Shown here piece after piece: positions 16,432-24,616 of a stretch of DNA of 64,000 bases. The stretch covers positions 2,232,001 to 2,296,000 of the forward strand of contig AP035880.1 of NCBI GenBank assembly GCA_045866215.1, read 5' to 3'. This stretch comes from Croceivirga sp009797885. GTDB taxonomy: Bacteria > Bacteroidota > Bacteroidia > Flavobacteriales > Flavobacteriaceae. Position 1 is the stretch's first letter, and each line of letters starts with the position of its first letter. A program made the position numbers and the translations under genes. The notes under the pieces were generated by a model, which worked only from the letters and a program-made list of their open reading frames with translations, had not been told where the DNA came from and did not search any database.

Positions 16432-16463
16432 CTTAAAACAAACCCCGAAGGGATGCTTCGGGG
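16432..16463 (-). terminator. Terminator of the 16507-16980 gene
   Basis: An eight-base perfect stem CCCCGAAG / CTTCGGGG (16443-16450 and 16456-16463), followed on the minus strand by TTTGTTTTAAG. It comes directly after the small lipoprotein gene and just before the flippase start codon. Confidence 0.75.
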
Positions 16464-16506
16464 GTATATATGCATAAAATTAGTAATATTATCCACTACT
16501 TGTAAA

Positions 16507-16980
16507 TCAAGGATTCTTCTCCGCTACACCCTCAATCTTTACATATTTCAGTGTTTCACCTTCCATATAGCTCAATACACATTGATCTGCTTCCAAAACA
16601 AAAGGAAATTTCTTTCTAGGCTGTGGCGGTCGGTTACCTATTTCCTTTTTTGGATCCGCATGCATTATAATATCCGGTTTTTCGATCTTTTGTTCCCTGA
16701 AATTGGCCTTCGCTACCCAGCCCGTTTCCAAACTTTCCAGGTTTATATCCGCTATTTTCCCTCTAAAAAAGGCCTGTTTGAGTTGTGCTCCATTTAAATC
16801 CTCACTCAATATGGGGATTTCGAGTAACAGACCGGACCCCGCTTCCGCCACACTTCCCGTCCATGGTTGACAGGTGGCCGGACCCATTTCAAAAGGAGCC
16901 TCATCCGACAGTTTTTTTTGGGATGAGCATCCAGAGATGGAAAATCCCAAGACCAATAGTATATAAGGTATCATCTTCAT
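16507..16980 (-). CDS. Hypothetical lipoprotein
   Basis: The ATG at 16978-16980 gives 157 residues (start MKMIPYILLVLGFSISGC), with a lipoprotein signal and lipid-attachment Cys at residue 18. An upstream in-frame extension of 27 residues lacks signal character and would run over the promoter. The mature part carries TCQPWTGSVAEAGSG and, near the C-terminus, QPRKKFPFVLEADQCVLSYM. I do not recognise a family. A well-spaced promoter lies upstream and a terminator downstream, so it is transcribed as a single gene. Confidence 0.75.
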   Translation of the reverse strand: MKMIPYILLVLGFSISGCSSQKKLSDEAPFEMGPATCQPWTGSVAEAGSGLLLEIPILSEDLNGAQLKQAFFRGKIADINLESLETGWVAKANFREQKIEKPDIIMHADPKKEIGNRPPQPRKKFPFVLEADQCVLSYMEGETLKYVKIEGVAEKNP

Positions 16981-17001
16981 AGCGTTTACATTATAGTGTT
17001 G

Positions 17002-17031
17002 TAAAGATATGAAACCAAAATTAGTGCCAAA
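17002..17031 (-). promoter_or_regulatory. Promoter of the 16507-16980 gene
   Basis: On the minus strand TTTG (17028-17031), an 18-base spacer and TATCTTTA (17002-17009). The -33 element is exact and the -7 element has one mismatch to TAnnTTTG. Leader of about 18 bases. Confidence 0.5.
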
Positions 17032-17095
17032 CCTAAAAACACCCTGGTGCCATAAGCGCAATTATTGCTATATTACTGTGCAAAGATTGTAATCC

Positions 17096-18748
17096 ATGAC
17101 CTTCCATTTAAAAGCCTTGCGGGTTCTTGTTTTTGTATTTCTGGTGGTTTCCTGCGGACAACAACAGGAAACCCAAAAACCCATCGCGGAAAGACCCAAT
17201 ATCGTGTTCATTATGTCGGATGACCATGCCTATCAGGCCATTAGTGCCTATCAAAATCACTTGATCCAAACCCCAAATATTGATCGTATTGCCAAAGGGG
17301 GCATCACTTTCCATAACGCCTCTGTTACCAATTCCATTTGCGCACCTTCAAGGGCAACCATCCTAACGGGCAAGCACACGCATATCAATGGAAAAACGGA
17401 TAATTCCCGTCCCTTTGATACCACCCAGGTCACTTTTCCAAAACTCTTTCAGGACGCTGGCTACCAAACGGCCATGTTTGGGAAATTGCATTTTGGCAAT
17501 AACCCTAAAGGCGTGGATGACTTTATGATCCTTCCGGGACAGGGAAACTATATTAACCCGGACTTCATAACCAAAAATGGGGACACCGTTAGAATAGAGG
17601 GTTACGTTACCGATGTTATTACGGATTTAACCTTGGATTGGCTGGATACCAAAAGGGACACCACAAAACCTTTCCTAATGATGTACCTGCACAAGGCACC
17701 ACATCGTCCGTGGTGGCCCCGACCGGATAAGTTTCGGGAATTCTTAAACAAGGAGTTTCCGGAACCCGAGACTTTGTTTGATGATTATACATCCCGGGGA
17801 ACGGCAGCCAAAACGGCAGAAATGAACTTGCTTCGCCATATGATGTACAGTCACGATAGCAAAATTAGACCTGAACTTGTCCAACGCATGCGGCCAGAAC
17901 CCCATATTCCAGAATTTGAAAATAGTTTTCATGGCCCCTATACCGAACGGGCGACTCCGGAACAAAAAGCACTTTACGAGCCCATTCTCGATATCATCAA
18001 CACGGATTTTGAGGAAAACTGGCCAAAAATGGACGATACCCAAAAAATGCGCTGGAAATACCAACGCTATATGCAAGACTATCTTGCCTGTATTTCCTCG
18101 GTTGATGATAATGTAGGTCGCGTCCTGGATTATTTGGATGAAAACCACCTATCTGAAAATACCTTGGTGGTATATACTTCGGACCAAGGATTTTATTTGG
18201 GGGAACATGGCTGGTTCGATAAGCGGTTTATTTATAATGAATCCTTTGGAACACCCTTATTGATCCGTTGGCCCAATACCATAAAACCGGGCATTACCAA
18301 TGAGGAGATGGTCCAGAACCTGGATTTTGCCCAGACCCTGCTCGAGGCCGCCCAAATTGAAGCGCCCAATGACATGCAGGGCGAAAGTTTAATGCCCTTA
18401 CTAACATCCAATGAAACCGAATGGAACCGGGATGCGGTGTACTATCACTATTATGAGTATCCCGCAGTACATCAGGTAAAGCGGCACTATGGTATTGTGA
18501 CCAAGGCTTACAAATTGGCCCATTTTTATTATGATGTTGATGAGTGGGAACTCTACGACAGACTAAATGACCCCAACGAATTGCACAACCTCTACGAAAA
18601 TCCACAATATGCCGATGTGGTCGCAAACCTGAAATTGAAACTGGAGGAATTACGCGAGCGCTATGGGGATTCCGATGAACTCAACCAAAAGTATATCGAC
18701 ATTCATCTGAAAAACAGTATGGATTCCTCTTCAAAGGAAAACGAATAG
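17096..18748 (+). CDS. Sulfatase (S1 type, formylglycine-dependent)
   Basis: A 550-residue lipoprotein-type arylsulfatase-superfamily enzyme. Signal with Cys at 20 (VVSC), metal-binding Asp pair at 42-43 (MSDDHAY), and the modification motif C-x-P-S-R at 82-86 (CAPSR), where Cys82 is turned into formylglycine by a maturase. Further conserved blocks are FGKLHFG, HKAPHRPWWPRPDKF and SDQGFYLGEHGW. It removes sulfate from a sulfated glycan or small ester; its closest look is to marine polysaccharide S1 sulfatases, but the substrate is unknown. No SusC/SusD pair or glycoside hydrolase is nearby, so it is not in a recognisable utilisation locus here. Confidence 0.93.
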   Translation: MTFHLKALRVLVFVFLVVSCGQQQETQKPIAERPNIVFIMSDDHAYQAISAYQNHLIQTPNIDRIAKGGITFHNASVTNSICAPSRATILTGKHTHINGKTDNSRPFDTTQVTFPKLFQDAGYQTAMFGKLHFGNNPKGVDDFMILPGQGNYINPDFITKNGDTVRIEGYVTDVITDLTLDWLDTKRDTTKPFLMMYLHKAPHRPWWPRPDKFREFLNKEFPEPETLFDDYTSRGTAAKTAEMNLLRHMMYSHDSKIRPELVQRMRPEPHIPEFENSFHGPYTERATPEQKALYEPILDIINTDFEENWPKMDDTQKMRWKYQRYMQDYLACISSVDDNVGRVLDYLDENHLSENTLVVYTSDQGFYLGEHGWFDKRFIYNESFGTPLLIRWPNTIKPGITNEEMVQNLDFAQTLLEAAQIEAPNDMQGESLMPLLTSNETEWNRDAVYYHYYEYPAVHQVKRHYGIVTKAYKLAHFYYDVDEWELYDRLNDPNELHNLYENPQYADVVANLKLKLEELRERYGDSDELNQKYIDIHLKNSMDSSSKENE

Positions 18749-18754
18749 TTGGGG

Positions 18755-19312
18755 TTATGGGTTTCGCAATTCTTTTAACGTTCCCATTTCCTTACGAACT
18801 TGGACAAAGATGAACCCCCCAAGTACCACCAGTAAAACCAGGGAAGAGACTATGATGTAATTGTAAAAGCCTTTTGATAGGCTTTCTTTGAAGTCCGGGA
18901 GTAAGGTCCAAAAGGCAAAGCAATACACAAGGATCAATAGGGGTGTTAATACGGTATGTACCCCAACCCTTCCCCTGTAATAGCCAATTAGCCTGGCTTT
19001 AAAGCTTTCAATGTCCAAGGTCATCGATAGGTTTTTCAACGTTCTCAAACTAAAAAATTCAACAAGTACCCTGATCAATAAAACAACGATCATGGCCACC
19101 AAAGCCAAAGCCACGTCTTGGTGTTCCATGGCTTTGATGTAAAAAAAGAAAGCCACTAAAACGACTACCGTACTCAATAGGACCACATTGGCAATCTTCT
19201 GTTTTCTGGCCACTCGGCCAATTCTATCCTTCACGCTCTTGAAACTTGCCCGGGAAGGCTTTGGGATGGGTTGTTCCTTCCAGTTTTGTTTTATGTTGTC
19301 AAAATCATCCAT
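18755..19312 (-). CDS. Membrane protein, putative anti-sigma partner
   Basis: The ATG at 19310-19312 gives 185 residues; an in-frame GTG three codons upstream is less likely. The N-terminal 45 residues are polar (FDNIKQNWKEQPIPKPSRAS, then KSVKDRIGRVARKQK), followed by four hydrophobic helices (about 46-65, 70-85, 115-135 and 145-170). Such a short cytoplasmic segment with a membrane bundle, encoded directly after an ECF sigma gene, fits a membrane anti-sigma factor, though no named domain is recognised. The start overlaps the sigma stop by eight bases, implying coupled translation. Confidence 0.75.
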   Translation of the reverse strand: MDDFDNIKQNWKEQPIPKPSRASFKSVKDRIGRVARKQKIANVVLLSTVVVLVAFFFYIKAMEHQDVALALVAMIVVLLIRVLVEFFSLRTLKNLSMTLDIESFKARLIGYYRGRVGVHTVLTPLLILVYCFAFWTLLPDFKESLSKGFYNYIIVSSLVLLVVLGGFIFVQVRKEMGTLKELRNP

Positions 19313-19799
19313 GATGTACACATTTTGAAAGTTGGGTTTTTATGCGATGTATCCTTGTTCGTATCGCCGTATGGTTCATTCCCATAACAGCGGCTATTTC
19401 TTTTTGGGCGAGCCCTTCCAATTCCATTAGAATAATCGCTTTATTGGTGGCCGAAAGGGTATTGATGCACCTATACATTTCCTTGAATTGTATTTCCTTA
19501 CGTTCGGCAGACCCTTCATCCTCGATGGTGGGATTAGATTCCATTTCCATTTTTAGGGCGTAAGGTCTCTTCTTTCTAAGGCCCATTAAACAGGTATTCA
19601 CGGCAATCCGATAAATCCAGGTCGAGATATGACTGTCATTGCGAAATTCACTCAAGCTGTTCCAAACCTTTACAAATACCTCCTGGGCCAAATCCTTGGC
19701 CCTATCCCTATCGCCTGAAACATACCCAAGGCATAGTCGCATCACCTGGTCATAATTGGCATGGTAGAGCTGCTCAAATTCTTGGTCACGTTTATTCAT
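19305..19799 (-). CDS. ECF-type RNA polymerase sigma factor
   Basis: A 164-residue sigma-70 family factor. Region 2: FEQLYHANYDQVMRLCLGYV, DRAKDLAQEVFVKVWNSL, STWIYRIAVNTCL; region 4: INTLSATNKAIILMELEGLA with the helix-turn-helix QKEIAAVMGMNHTAIRTRIH. It overlaps the hydrolase gene upstream by eight bases and the membrane-protein gene downstream by eight bases, making a tight three-gene unit. The overlap with a hydrolase suggests the unit responds to an envelope or metabolic signal, which is inference. Confidence 0.93.
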   Translation of the reverse strand: MNKRDQEFEQLYHANYDQVMRLCLGYVSGDRDRAKDLAQEVFVKVWNSLSEFRNDSHISTWIYRIAVNTCLMGLRKKRPYALKMEMESNPTIEDEGSAERKEIQFKEMYRCINTLSATNKAIILMELEGLAQKEIAAVMGMNHTAIRTRIHRIKTQLSKCVHHG

Positions 19800-20643
19800 T
19801 GTTGGTCAAGACGGCAATAAGTTGTTCCACTAACCACTTTGGTTTATCGTACATAATAAAGTGGGCCGAGCCCTCCGCAAACCTAAGGTCATAATCGGCC
19901 AGTTTTTTGTACTGTTCTTCATAGGTTTTTTTGACCATTTCCTTTCCAAAGGGATGTGTGGCGGCAAAAATGGTAACCGGTATTTGGATGGCACTGACCG
20001 CTTTGCGCAAATCCACCTTAAGGTAATCCGTATACCCATAGACATATGTTTTTCTATCCGCCATGAGCATCCAATCAACGATTTGGTCCTTCTTTTCCTG
20101 ATGTAGTGTCATTCCAGATGCCATCTGTGTGGCCATTGCCCTAAAATCCCCTTCACCCATAGTAAGAATCTGGTTGTTATATGGGCTATCATATACCATA
20201 TGTTCACTTTTGTAATTTGGGATCATTAAGGCGCCAGTAGCCGTTAAGGCATCAACAATGATAAGCTTTTCAAAAACATTTTCCCTTGTCGCCAACGAAA
20301 GGGCCAAGGTTCCTCCCAGGCTGTGACCTATGGGAACGGCATTTTCCAGGTTATTGGATTTTATATAATCCAAAATGGCCTCCTCTACTTTGGGATACCA
20401 TGGGAATGCTACGGGCGGAACATTCCCGAAACCGGCAAAGGTGAACACATGGCATTCGTATTTTTTTGAAAGCTCGGTTACTATTTCGTCCCATACTTCA
20501 TCCGTACAGGCAAAGCCCGGGAAAAAAAGCAGTGGTTCTCCAGCACCCTTGACACGAACTTCAAATGCTTCTCTTTGGGCAGGTGCTTTTACGGAGATAA
20601 CCAATAACAACAGTAAAAGAACAAGGTTTTTTGAGTTTTTCAT
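19792..20643 (-). CDS. Exported alpha/beta hydrolase
   Basis: A 283-residue protein with an N-terminal signal (LVLLLLLLVISVKAPAQ), so probably periplasmic. The alpha/beta-hydrolase fold shows the oxyanion-side LLFFPGFACTDEVWDEI, the nucleophile elbow GHSLGG (Ser), a probable acid Asp in IVDALTATG or later, and the catalytic His in AEGSAHFIMYDKP. It resembles non-haem chloroperoxidase or esterase-type members; the substrate is unknown. First gene of a unit with an ECF sigma factor and a membrane protein, and preceded by a ten-base inverted repeat. Confidence 0.88.
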   Translation of the reverse strand: MKNSKNLVLLLLLLVISVKAPAQREAFEVRVKGAGEPLLFFPGFACTDEVWDEIVTELSKKYECHVFTFAGFGNVPPVAFPWYPKVEEAILDYIKSNNLENAVPIGHSLGGTLALSLATRENVFEKLIIVDALTATGALMIPNYKSEHMVYDSPYNNQILTMGEGDFRAMATQMASGMTLHQEKKDQIVDWMLMADRKTYVYGYTDYLKVDLRKAVSAIQIPVTIFAATHPFGKEMVKKTYEEQYKKLADYDLRFAEGSAHFIMYDKPKWLVEQLIAVLTNNE

Positions 20644-20651
20644 TGTTAAGA

Positions 20652-20684
20652 ATTTTGAATCGTTTTTCCCTTTAGATTCAAAAT
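20652..20684. repeat. Inverted repeat before the hydrolase-sigma unit
   Basis: Perfect ten-base arms ATTTTGAATC (20652-20661) and GATTCAAAAT (20675-20684) with a 13-base spacer, nine bases before the hydrolase start. AT-rich and without a T-run, so it looks more like a regulator site than a terminator of the MFS gene upstream. Confidence 0.55.
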
Positions 20685-20737
20685 GCCAAAAATGTTACAT
20701 CAAACTTTGGAAATAGTAGTCACAATTTTTGCAGGAA

Positions 20738-21952
20738 CTAGGTTATTGCTATTCTTTTCATTGCCACAGTGGCCAAAACAAAAGCAATGAACAATAATGC
20801 AGATGCCAGTGCAAAGGAAGCCCCAGGGAAGTACAAGTTGGTTTCGGGGCGTATGAAATAGTAAAACACCGGTGAAAATACTAATTGGCCCAGGATAGCA
20901 GTAATGCTGACCAAGCCCGTAATCGATCCCTGGAGGATTCCTTGTTCCTTTACCGATACTTGATTGGAAATAATGCCCTGTACCGTTGGCCCAGCTACCC
21001 CTCCAAGGGCATAGGGGATTAAAAATGCATAGAGCATCCAAGGTTCACTGGCCTGGGAAAATAAAAACATCCCAAGGGTCCACAATAGAAATCCAAAGGT
21101 GACCACATTACGTTTTCCAAACCATCCAATTGCCTTACCGATCAGAAATCCTTGGACAAAGGCGACCAAAAGTCCTACCACCACCAGGGAGAGGCCTATC
21201 TGTTTGGGATTCCAATCAAAACTTTCGATACAAAAGTACGACCACACCGATGGTAACGCCTGCCCTGCGAGGTTGGCCAGGAAAAATGCAGCGATCAACA
21301 ACAAAACCCCTTTATAGTTCTTTAGGGCAACCAGGGACACCCCGGGGACCATCTTCAAAACATTGATCGGTCTCCGGTTTTCCTTGCTCAAAGACTCGGG
21401 AACCACGAACCATCCGAAGAGAAAATTTGTAAATGTGAGTCCGGCTGCAATGTAAAACGGCAATCGAATATCGATATCACCAAAATATCCTCCAATACCA
21501 GGGCCAATAATAAAGCCCAGGCCAAAAGCCGCCCCAATAAGTCCAAAGTTTTTGGCTTTTTCCTCCATGGTACTGATATCTGCAATATAAGCTGATGCTA
21601 CCGTAAAACTTGCTCCCGTGATTCCGGCGAGAAAACGACCAATGAACAGCCAGAGGATGGTCGGCGCCCAGGCATGGATCAAGTAATCAATACTCAGCCC
21701 CAAAAGGGAAAGCAGTAGGATCGGTTTACGGCCATACCGATCGGAAATCTCACCCAAAACCGGGGAAAACAGGAATTGCATTCCTGCAAAGGCCGTTGTT
21801 AACCACATGCCATAGATAACCGCCATATGATTGCCCTCTCCCGTTAATTGCATGATAAACTCCGGAATAATGGGTAGGATGATGCCAATACCTATGACAT
21901 CCACTAAAATGGTGATGAAAATAAAAAGTAAGGCGCTCTTTTTTGATTTCAT
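20738..21952 (-). CDS. MFS transporter (TCR/Tet-like)
   Basis: The ATG at 21950-21952 gives 404 residues with 12 predicted helices. Family features: start FITILVDVIGIGIILPIIPE, motif A GEISDRYGRKPILLLSLLG between helices 2 and 3, and GRFLAGITGASFTVASAYIAD. It resembles the tetracycline-exporter branch of proton antiporters (TetA-like, also YajR-like), but drug specificity cannot be read from sequence. An upstream GTG reading would lie inside the atpG terminator, so it was not used. That terminator ends within a few bases of this start codon. Confidence 0.92.
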   Translation of the reverse strand: MKSKKSALLFIFITILVDVIGIGIILPIIPEFIMQLTGEGNHMAVIYGMWLTTAFAGMQFLFSPVLGEISDRYGRKPILLLSLLGLSIDYLIHAWAPTILWLFIGRFLAGITGASFTVASAYIADISTMEEKAKNFGLIGAAFGLGFIIGPGIGGYFGDIDIRLPFYIAAGLTFTNFLFGWFVVPESLSKENRRPINVLKMVPGVSLVALKNYKGVLLLIAAFFLANLAGQALPSVWSYFCIESFDWNPKQIGLSLVVVGLLVAFVQGFLIGKAIGWFGKRNVVTFGFLLWTLGMFLFSQASEPWMLYAFLIPYALGGVAGPTVQGIISNQVSVKEQGILQGSITGLVSITAILGQLVFSPVFYYFIRPETNLYFPGASFALASALLFIAFVLATVAMKRIAIT

Positions 21953-21953
21953 G

Positions 21954-21985
21954 CAAAATGAAAGCCCCACAATGAGGTGGGGCTT
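21954..21985 (-). terminator. Terminator of the atp operon
   Basis: A nine-base perfect stem AAGCCCCAC / GTGGGGCTT (21962-21970 and 21977-21985) followed on the minus strand by TTTCATTTT. It lies after atpG and directly before the MFS start codon. Confidence 0.8.
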
Positions 21986-22020
21986 AGTTATGTTTTGGAA
22001 TGGTTATTTCCGTTTCTGTT

Positions 22021-22881
22021 TTAGTCGTTCAAAGCTTCGGCCCCACCAACAATCTCCAATATTTCACCGGTAATTGCGGCCTGTCTTGCTTTGTTATAGG
22101 TCAATGTTAATTGGTCCTTAAGCTCCCCGGCATTATCGGTTGCCTTATGCATTGCTGTCATACGGGCCCCATGCTCACTTGCAAAGGAATCCCGAATGGC
22201 TTTATACAATTGGGTTTTCAATGATTTTGGGATCAACTGCTCCACAATTCCCGCCTTGTCCGGTTCAAAGATATAATCGGCGCTGGCATTCACATCCCCT
22301 TCAACGGGAACAATAGGTAAAAACTGTTCCGTAGTTACGATTTGGGTCGCTGCGTTTTTAAATCGGTTGTAGACCAGTTCTATCCGGTCATACTCCCCCG
22401 TTGTAAAACGTTGCATTAAATCTTCCGCTATTACGGTGACATTCTCAAATGTCAGCTTGTCAAAGATGCTGCTCTCATTGGAAATGATATTGAATTTCTT
22501 TCCAAGAATATCATTTCCTTTTTTACCAATGGTAATATAATCTACCTGTTTGCCGCCGTATTTCCCATGATATAGGGAAACGGATTCCTTGATGATATTT
22601 GAATTGAAGGCCCCACAAAGTCCACGGTTGGAGGTAATGGAAACGACAAGTACTTTCTTCACCTCACGATTATCCGTGTACTTGGCCCCAACATCCCCAT
22701 CCAGGCTACCACTAAGGTTTTGCAATAGCTCGGTCAACTTATTGGCGTAAGGACGCATTGCCGTTATGGCATCTTGGGCCTTTTTCAACTTAGCAGCGGA
22801 AACCATTTTCATGGCACTCGTTATCTGCATGGTCGACTTTACCGTTCCAATCCTATTACGTATTTCTTTTAAGTTTGCCAT
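22021..22881 (-). CDS. atpG: ATP synthase F1 subunit gamma
   Basis: A 286-residue gamma subunit, the rotating central stalk. The N-terminal helix NLKEIRNRIGTVKSTMQITS with AMKMVSAAKLKKAQ and the C-terminal helix MTAMHKATDNAGELKDQLTL, then KARQAAITGEILEIVGGAEAL, are the conserved ends that form the coiled coil. The middle holds SNRGLCGAFN. It is the last gene of the atp cluster and is separated from atpA by a 99-base spacer that is almost entirely a repeat element. Confidence 0.97.
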   Translation of the reverse strand: MANLKEIRNRIGTVKSTMQITSAMKMVSAAKLKKAQDAITAMRPYANKLTELLQNLSGSLDGDVGAKYTDNREVKKVLVVSITSNRGLCGAFNSNIIKESVSLYHGKYGGKQVDYITIGKKGNDILGKKFNIISNESSIFDKLTFENVTVIAEDLMQRFTTGEYDRIELVYNRFKNAATQIVTTEQFLPIVPVEGDVNASADYIFEPDKAGIVEQLIPKSLKTQLYKAIRDSFASEHGARMTAMHKATDNAGELKDQLTLTYNKARQAAITGEILEIVGGAEALND

Positions 22882-22890
22882 TCTTCTTTT

Positions 22891-22976
22891 TTGTCATTCC
22901 GCACTTGATGCGGAATCTATTTATTAAGGACTCCTGCTTTCCCTTGGACAAGCTTAGGGTGACACAGGAATGACAA
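22891..22976. repeat. 86-base repeat element with terminal inverted repeats
   Basis: Perfect ten-base ends TTGTCATTCC (22891-22900) and GGAATGACAA (22967-22976) enclose a hairpin ATTCCGCA/TGCGGAAT (22896-22903 and 22909-22916) and a second, weaker one built on TCCTG/CAGGA and CCCT/AGGG. It fills the atpA-atpG spacer. It resembles the small dispersed palindromic elements common in bacterial genomes (the GTCATTCC...GGAATGAC type). Confidence 0.75.
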
Positions 22977-22980
22977 GAAT

Positions 22981-24561
22981 TTATGCCTTGTACTTACTTG
23001 ATAAATCTTTACAAACCGAAGTCAAGGTCTCAATCACCTCATCCGTTAGCTTACCGGATTTTAGCGTATCCAAAACTCCTCTATGCTTGGCATTCAAGAA
23101 CTCCAAATAGTCCCTTTCAAATTCTTTTACCTTAGCTACAGGAACATCCCTCAACAAGTTTTTGGAACCTGCAAAAATAATTGCGACCTGATCTTCAACC
23201 GTAAACGGATCGTTTTGGGCCTGTTTCAGGATTTCAACGTTTCTACGTCCCTTTTCAATTACGTTCATTGTTGCCGCATCCAAGTCAGAACCGAACTTGG
23301 CAAAAGCTTCCAACTCCCGGAACTGTGCCTGGTCCAGTTTTAAGGTACCGGCCACTTTCTTCATGGACTTGATCTGTGCCGAACCTCCCACACGTGATAC
23401 CGAAATACCTACGTTGATTGCAGGACGGACCCCTTGGTTGAACAAATCCTGCTCCAGGAATATCTGACCATCCGTAATGGAAATTACGTTTGTTGGGATA
23501 TAAGCGGAAACGTCTCCTGCCTGTGTTTCAATAATGGGGAGTGCCGTTAAGGAACCCCCGCCCTTTACTTTGTCTTTCAACGTATCGGGAAGATCGTTCA
23601 TATTTTGGGCCACGGTATCGTCATTGATGACTTTTGCAGCGCGTTCCAATAATCTTGAGTGCAAATAGAACACGTCACCTGGATAGGCTTCACGTCCCGG
23701 TGGCCTTCTTAACAGGAGGGATACCTCACGATAGGCAACCGCTTGTTTTGACAAATCGTCATAGATGATCAGGGCAGGTCGTCCGGTATCGCGGAAATAC
23801 TCTCCAATTGCAGCACCGGCAAAAGGAGCATATACCTGCATTGGTGCGGGATCGGAGGCATTTGCAGCTACAATGGCGGTATAGGCCAAAGCACCCTTAT
23901 CCTCCAGAGTTTTTGCGATACCCGCAATCGTAGAGGCTTTCTGTCCAATAGCCACATAGATACAATATACGGGCTCTCCCGCATCGTAAAATTCCTTTTG
24001 GTTAAGAATGGTATCGATACAAACCGTTGTTTTTCCCGTTTGGCGGTCACCGATTACCAACTCCCGTTGTCCACGACCAATTGGAATCATCGCATCAATG
24101 GCCTTTACACCGGTTTGTAAAGGCTCATTTACCGGTTGTCTGTAGATTACACCGGGTGCTTTTCGCTCCAATGGCATTTCATAGGTTTCACCAGCAATTG
24201 GACCTTTACCATCGATGGGTGTACCCAAAGTATCCACAACGCGGCCGACAATACCTTCTCCAACGTTGATGGAGGCAATACGTTGTGTCCTTTTAACGGT
24301 AGCCCCTTCCAAAATCTCCTTGGATGGCCCCAACAATACCACACCCACATTATCTTCTTCCAGGTTCAATACAATACCTTGCATTCCACCATCAAACTCC
24401 ACCAACTCGCCGTATTCTGCATTGGAAAGACCATATACCCTGGCGATACCATCCCCAACTTGGAGTACGGTACCTACCTCATCCAGGGAAGCGGTTGCTT
24501 CGAAACCTGATAATTGCTTTTTCAATATTGCTGAAACCTCAGCTGCTTTTACTCCCGCCAT
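22981..24561 (-). CDS. atpA: ATP synthase F1 subunit alpha
   Basis: A 526-residue alpha subunit. Walker A is GDRQTGKTTV at residues 171-180, preceded by the family stretch KAIDAMIPIGRGQRELVIGD; the arginine-finger region is in VGISVSRVGGSAQIKSMK. The N-terminal delta-binding helix is MAGVKAAEVSAILKKQLSGF. It forms the non-catalytic sites of F1. The beta subunit gene is not adjacent, as is usual in Bacteroidota, where atpD-atpC sit elsewhere. Confidence 0.98.
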   Translation of the reverse strand: MAGVKAAEVSAILKKQLSGFEATASLDEVGTVLQVGDGIARVYGLSNAEYGELVEFDGGMQGIVLNLEEDNVGVVLLGPSKEILEGATVKRTQRIASINVGEGIVGRVVDTLGTPIDGKGPIAGETYEMPLERKAPGVIYRQPVNEPLQTGVKAIDAMIPIGRGQRELVIGDRQTGKTTVCIDTILNQKEFYDAGEPVYCIYVAIGQKASTIAGIAKTLEDKGALAYTAIVAANASDPAPMQVYAPFAGAAIGEYFRDTGRPALIIYDDLSKQAVAYREVSLLLRRPPGREAYPGDVFYLHSRLLERAAKVINDDTVAQNMNDLPDTLKDKVKGGGSLTALPIIETQAGDVSAYIPTNVISITDGQIFLEQDLFNQGVRPAINVGISVSRVGGSAQIKSMKKVAGTLKLDQAQFRELEAFAKFGSDLDAATMNVIEKGRRNVEILKQAQNDPFTVEDQVAIIFAGSKNLLRDVPVAKVKEFERDYLEFLNAKHRGVLDTLKSGKLTDEVIETLTSVCKDLSSKYKA

Positions 24562-24566
24562 AATTT

Positions 24567-24601
24567 AAGATATAAGACGTAAGACATAAGATGTAAGACA
24601 T
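24567..24601. repeat. Five tandem heptamers AAGAYRT
   Basis: Five uninterrupted seven-base units: AAGATAT, AAGACGT, AAGACAT, AAGATGT, AAGACAT. All differ only at pyrimidine/purine positions 5 and 6. They begin six bases upstream of the atpA start, in the atpH-atpA spacer. Confidence 0.8.
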
Positions 24602-24616
24602 CGGTATGTCCGTTGT

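Noticed and set aside
16396..16797. Plus-strand frame of 133 codons
   Set aside because: It crosses a terminator and lies antisense to a lipoprotein gene with its own promoter; composition is not protein-like.
24567..24601. Short repeats considered as a CRISPR array
   Set aside because: Units are seven bases, directly adjacent, without spacers, and no cas gene is near.
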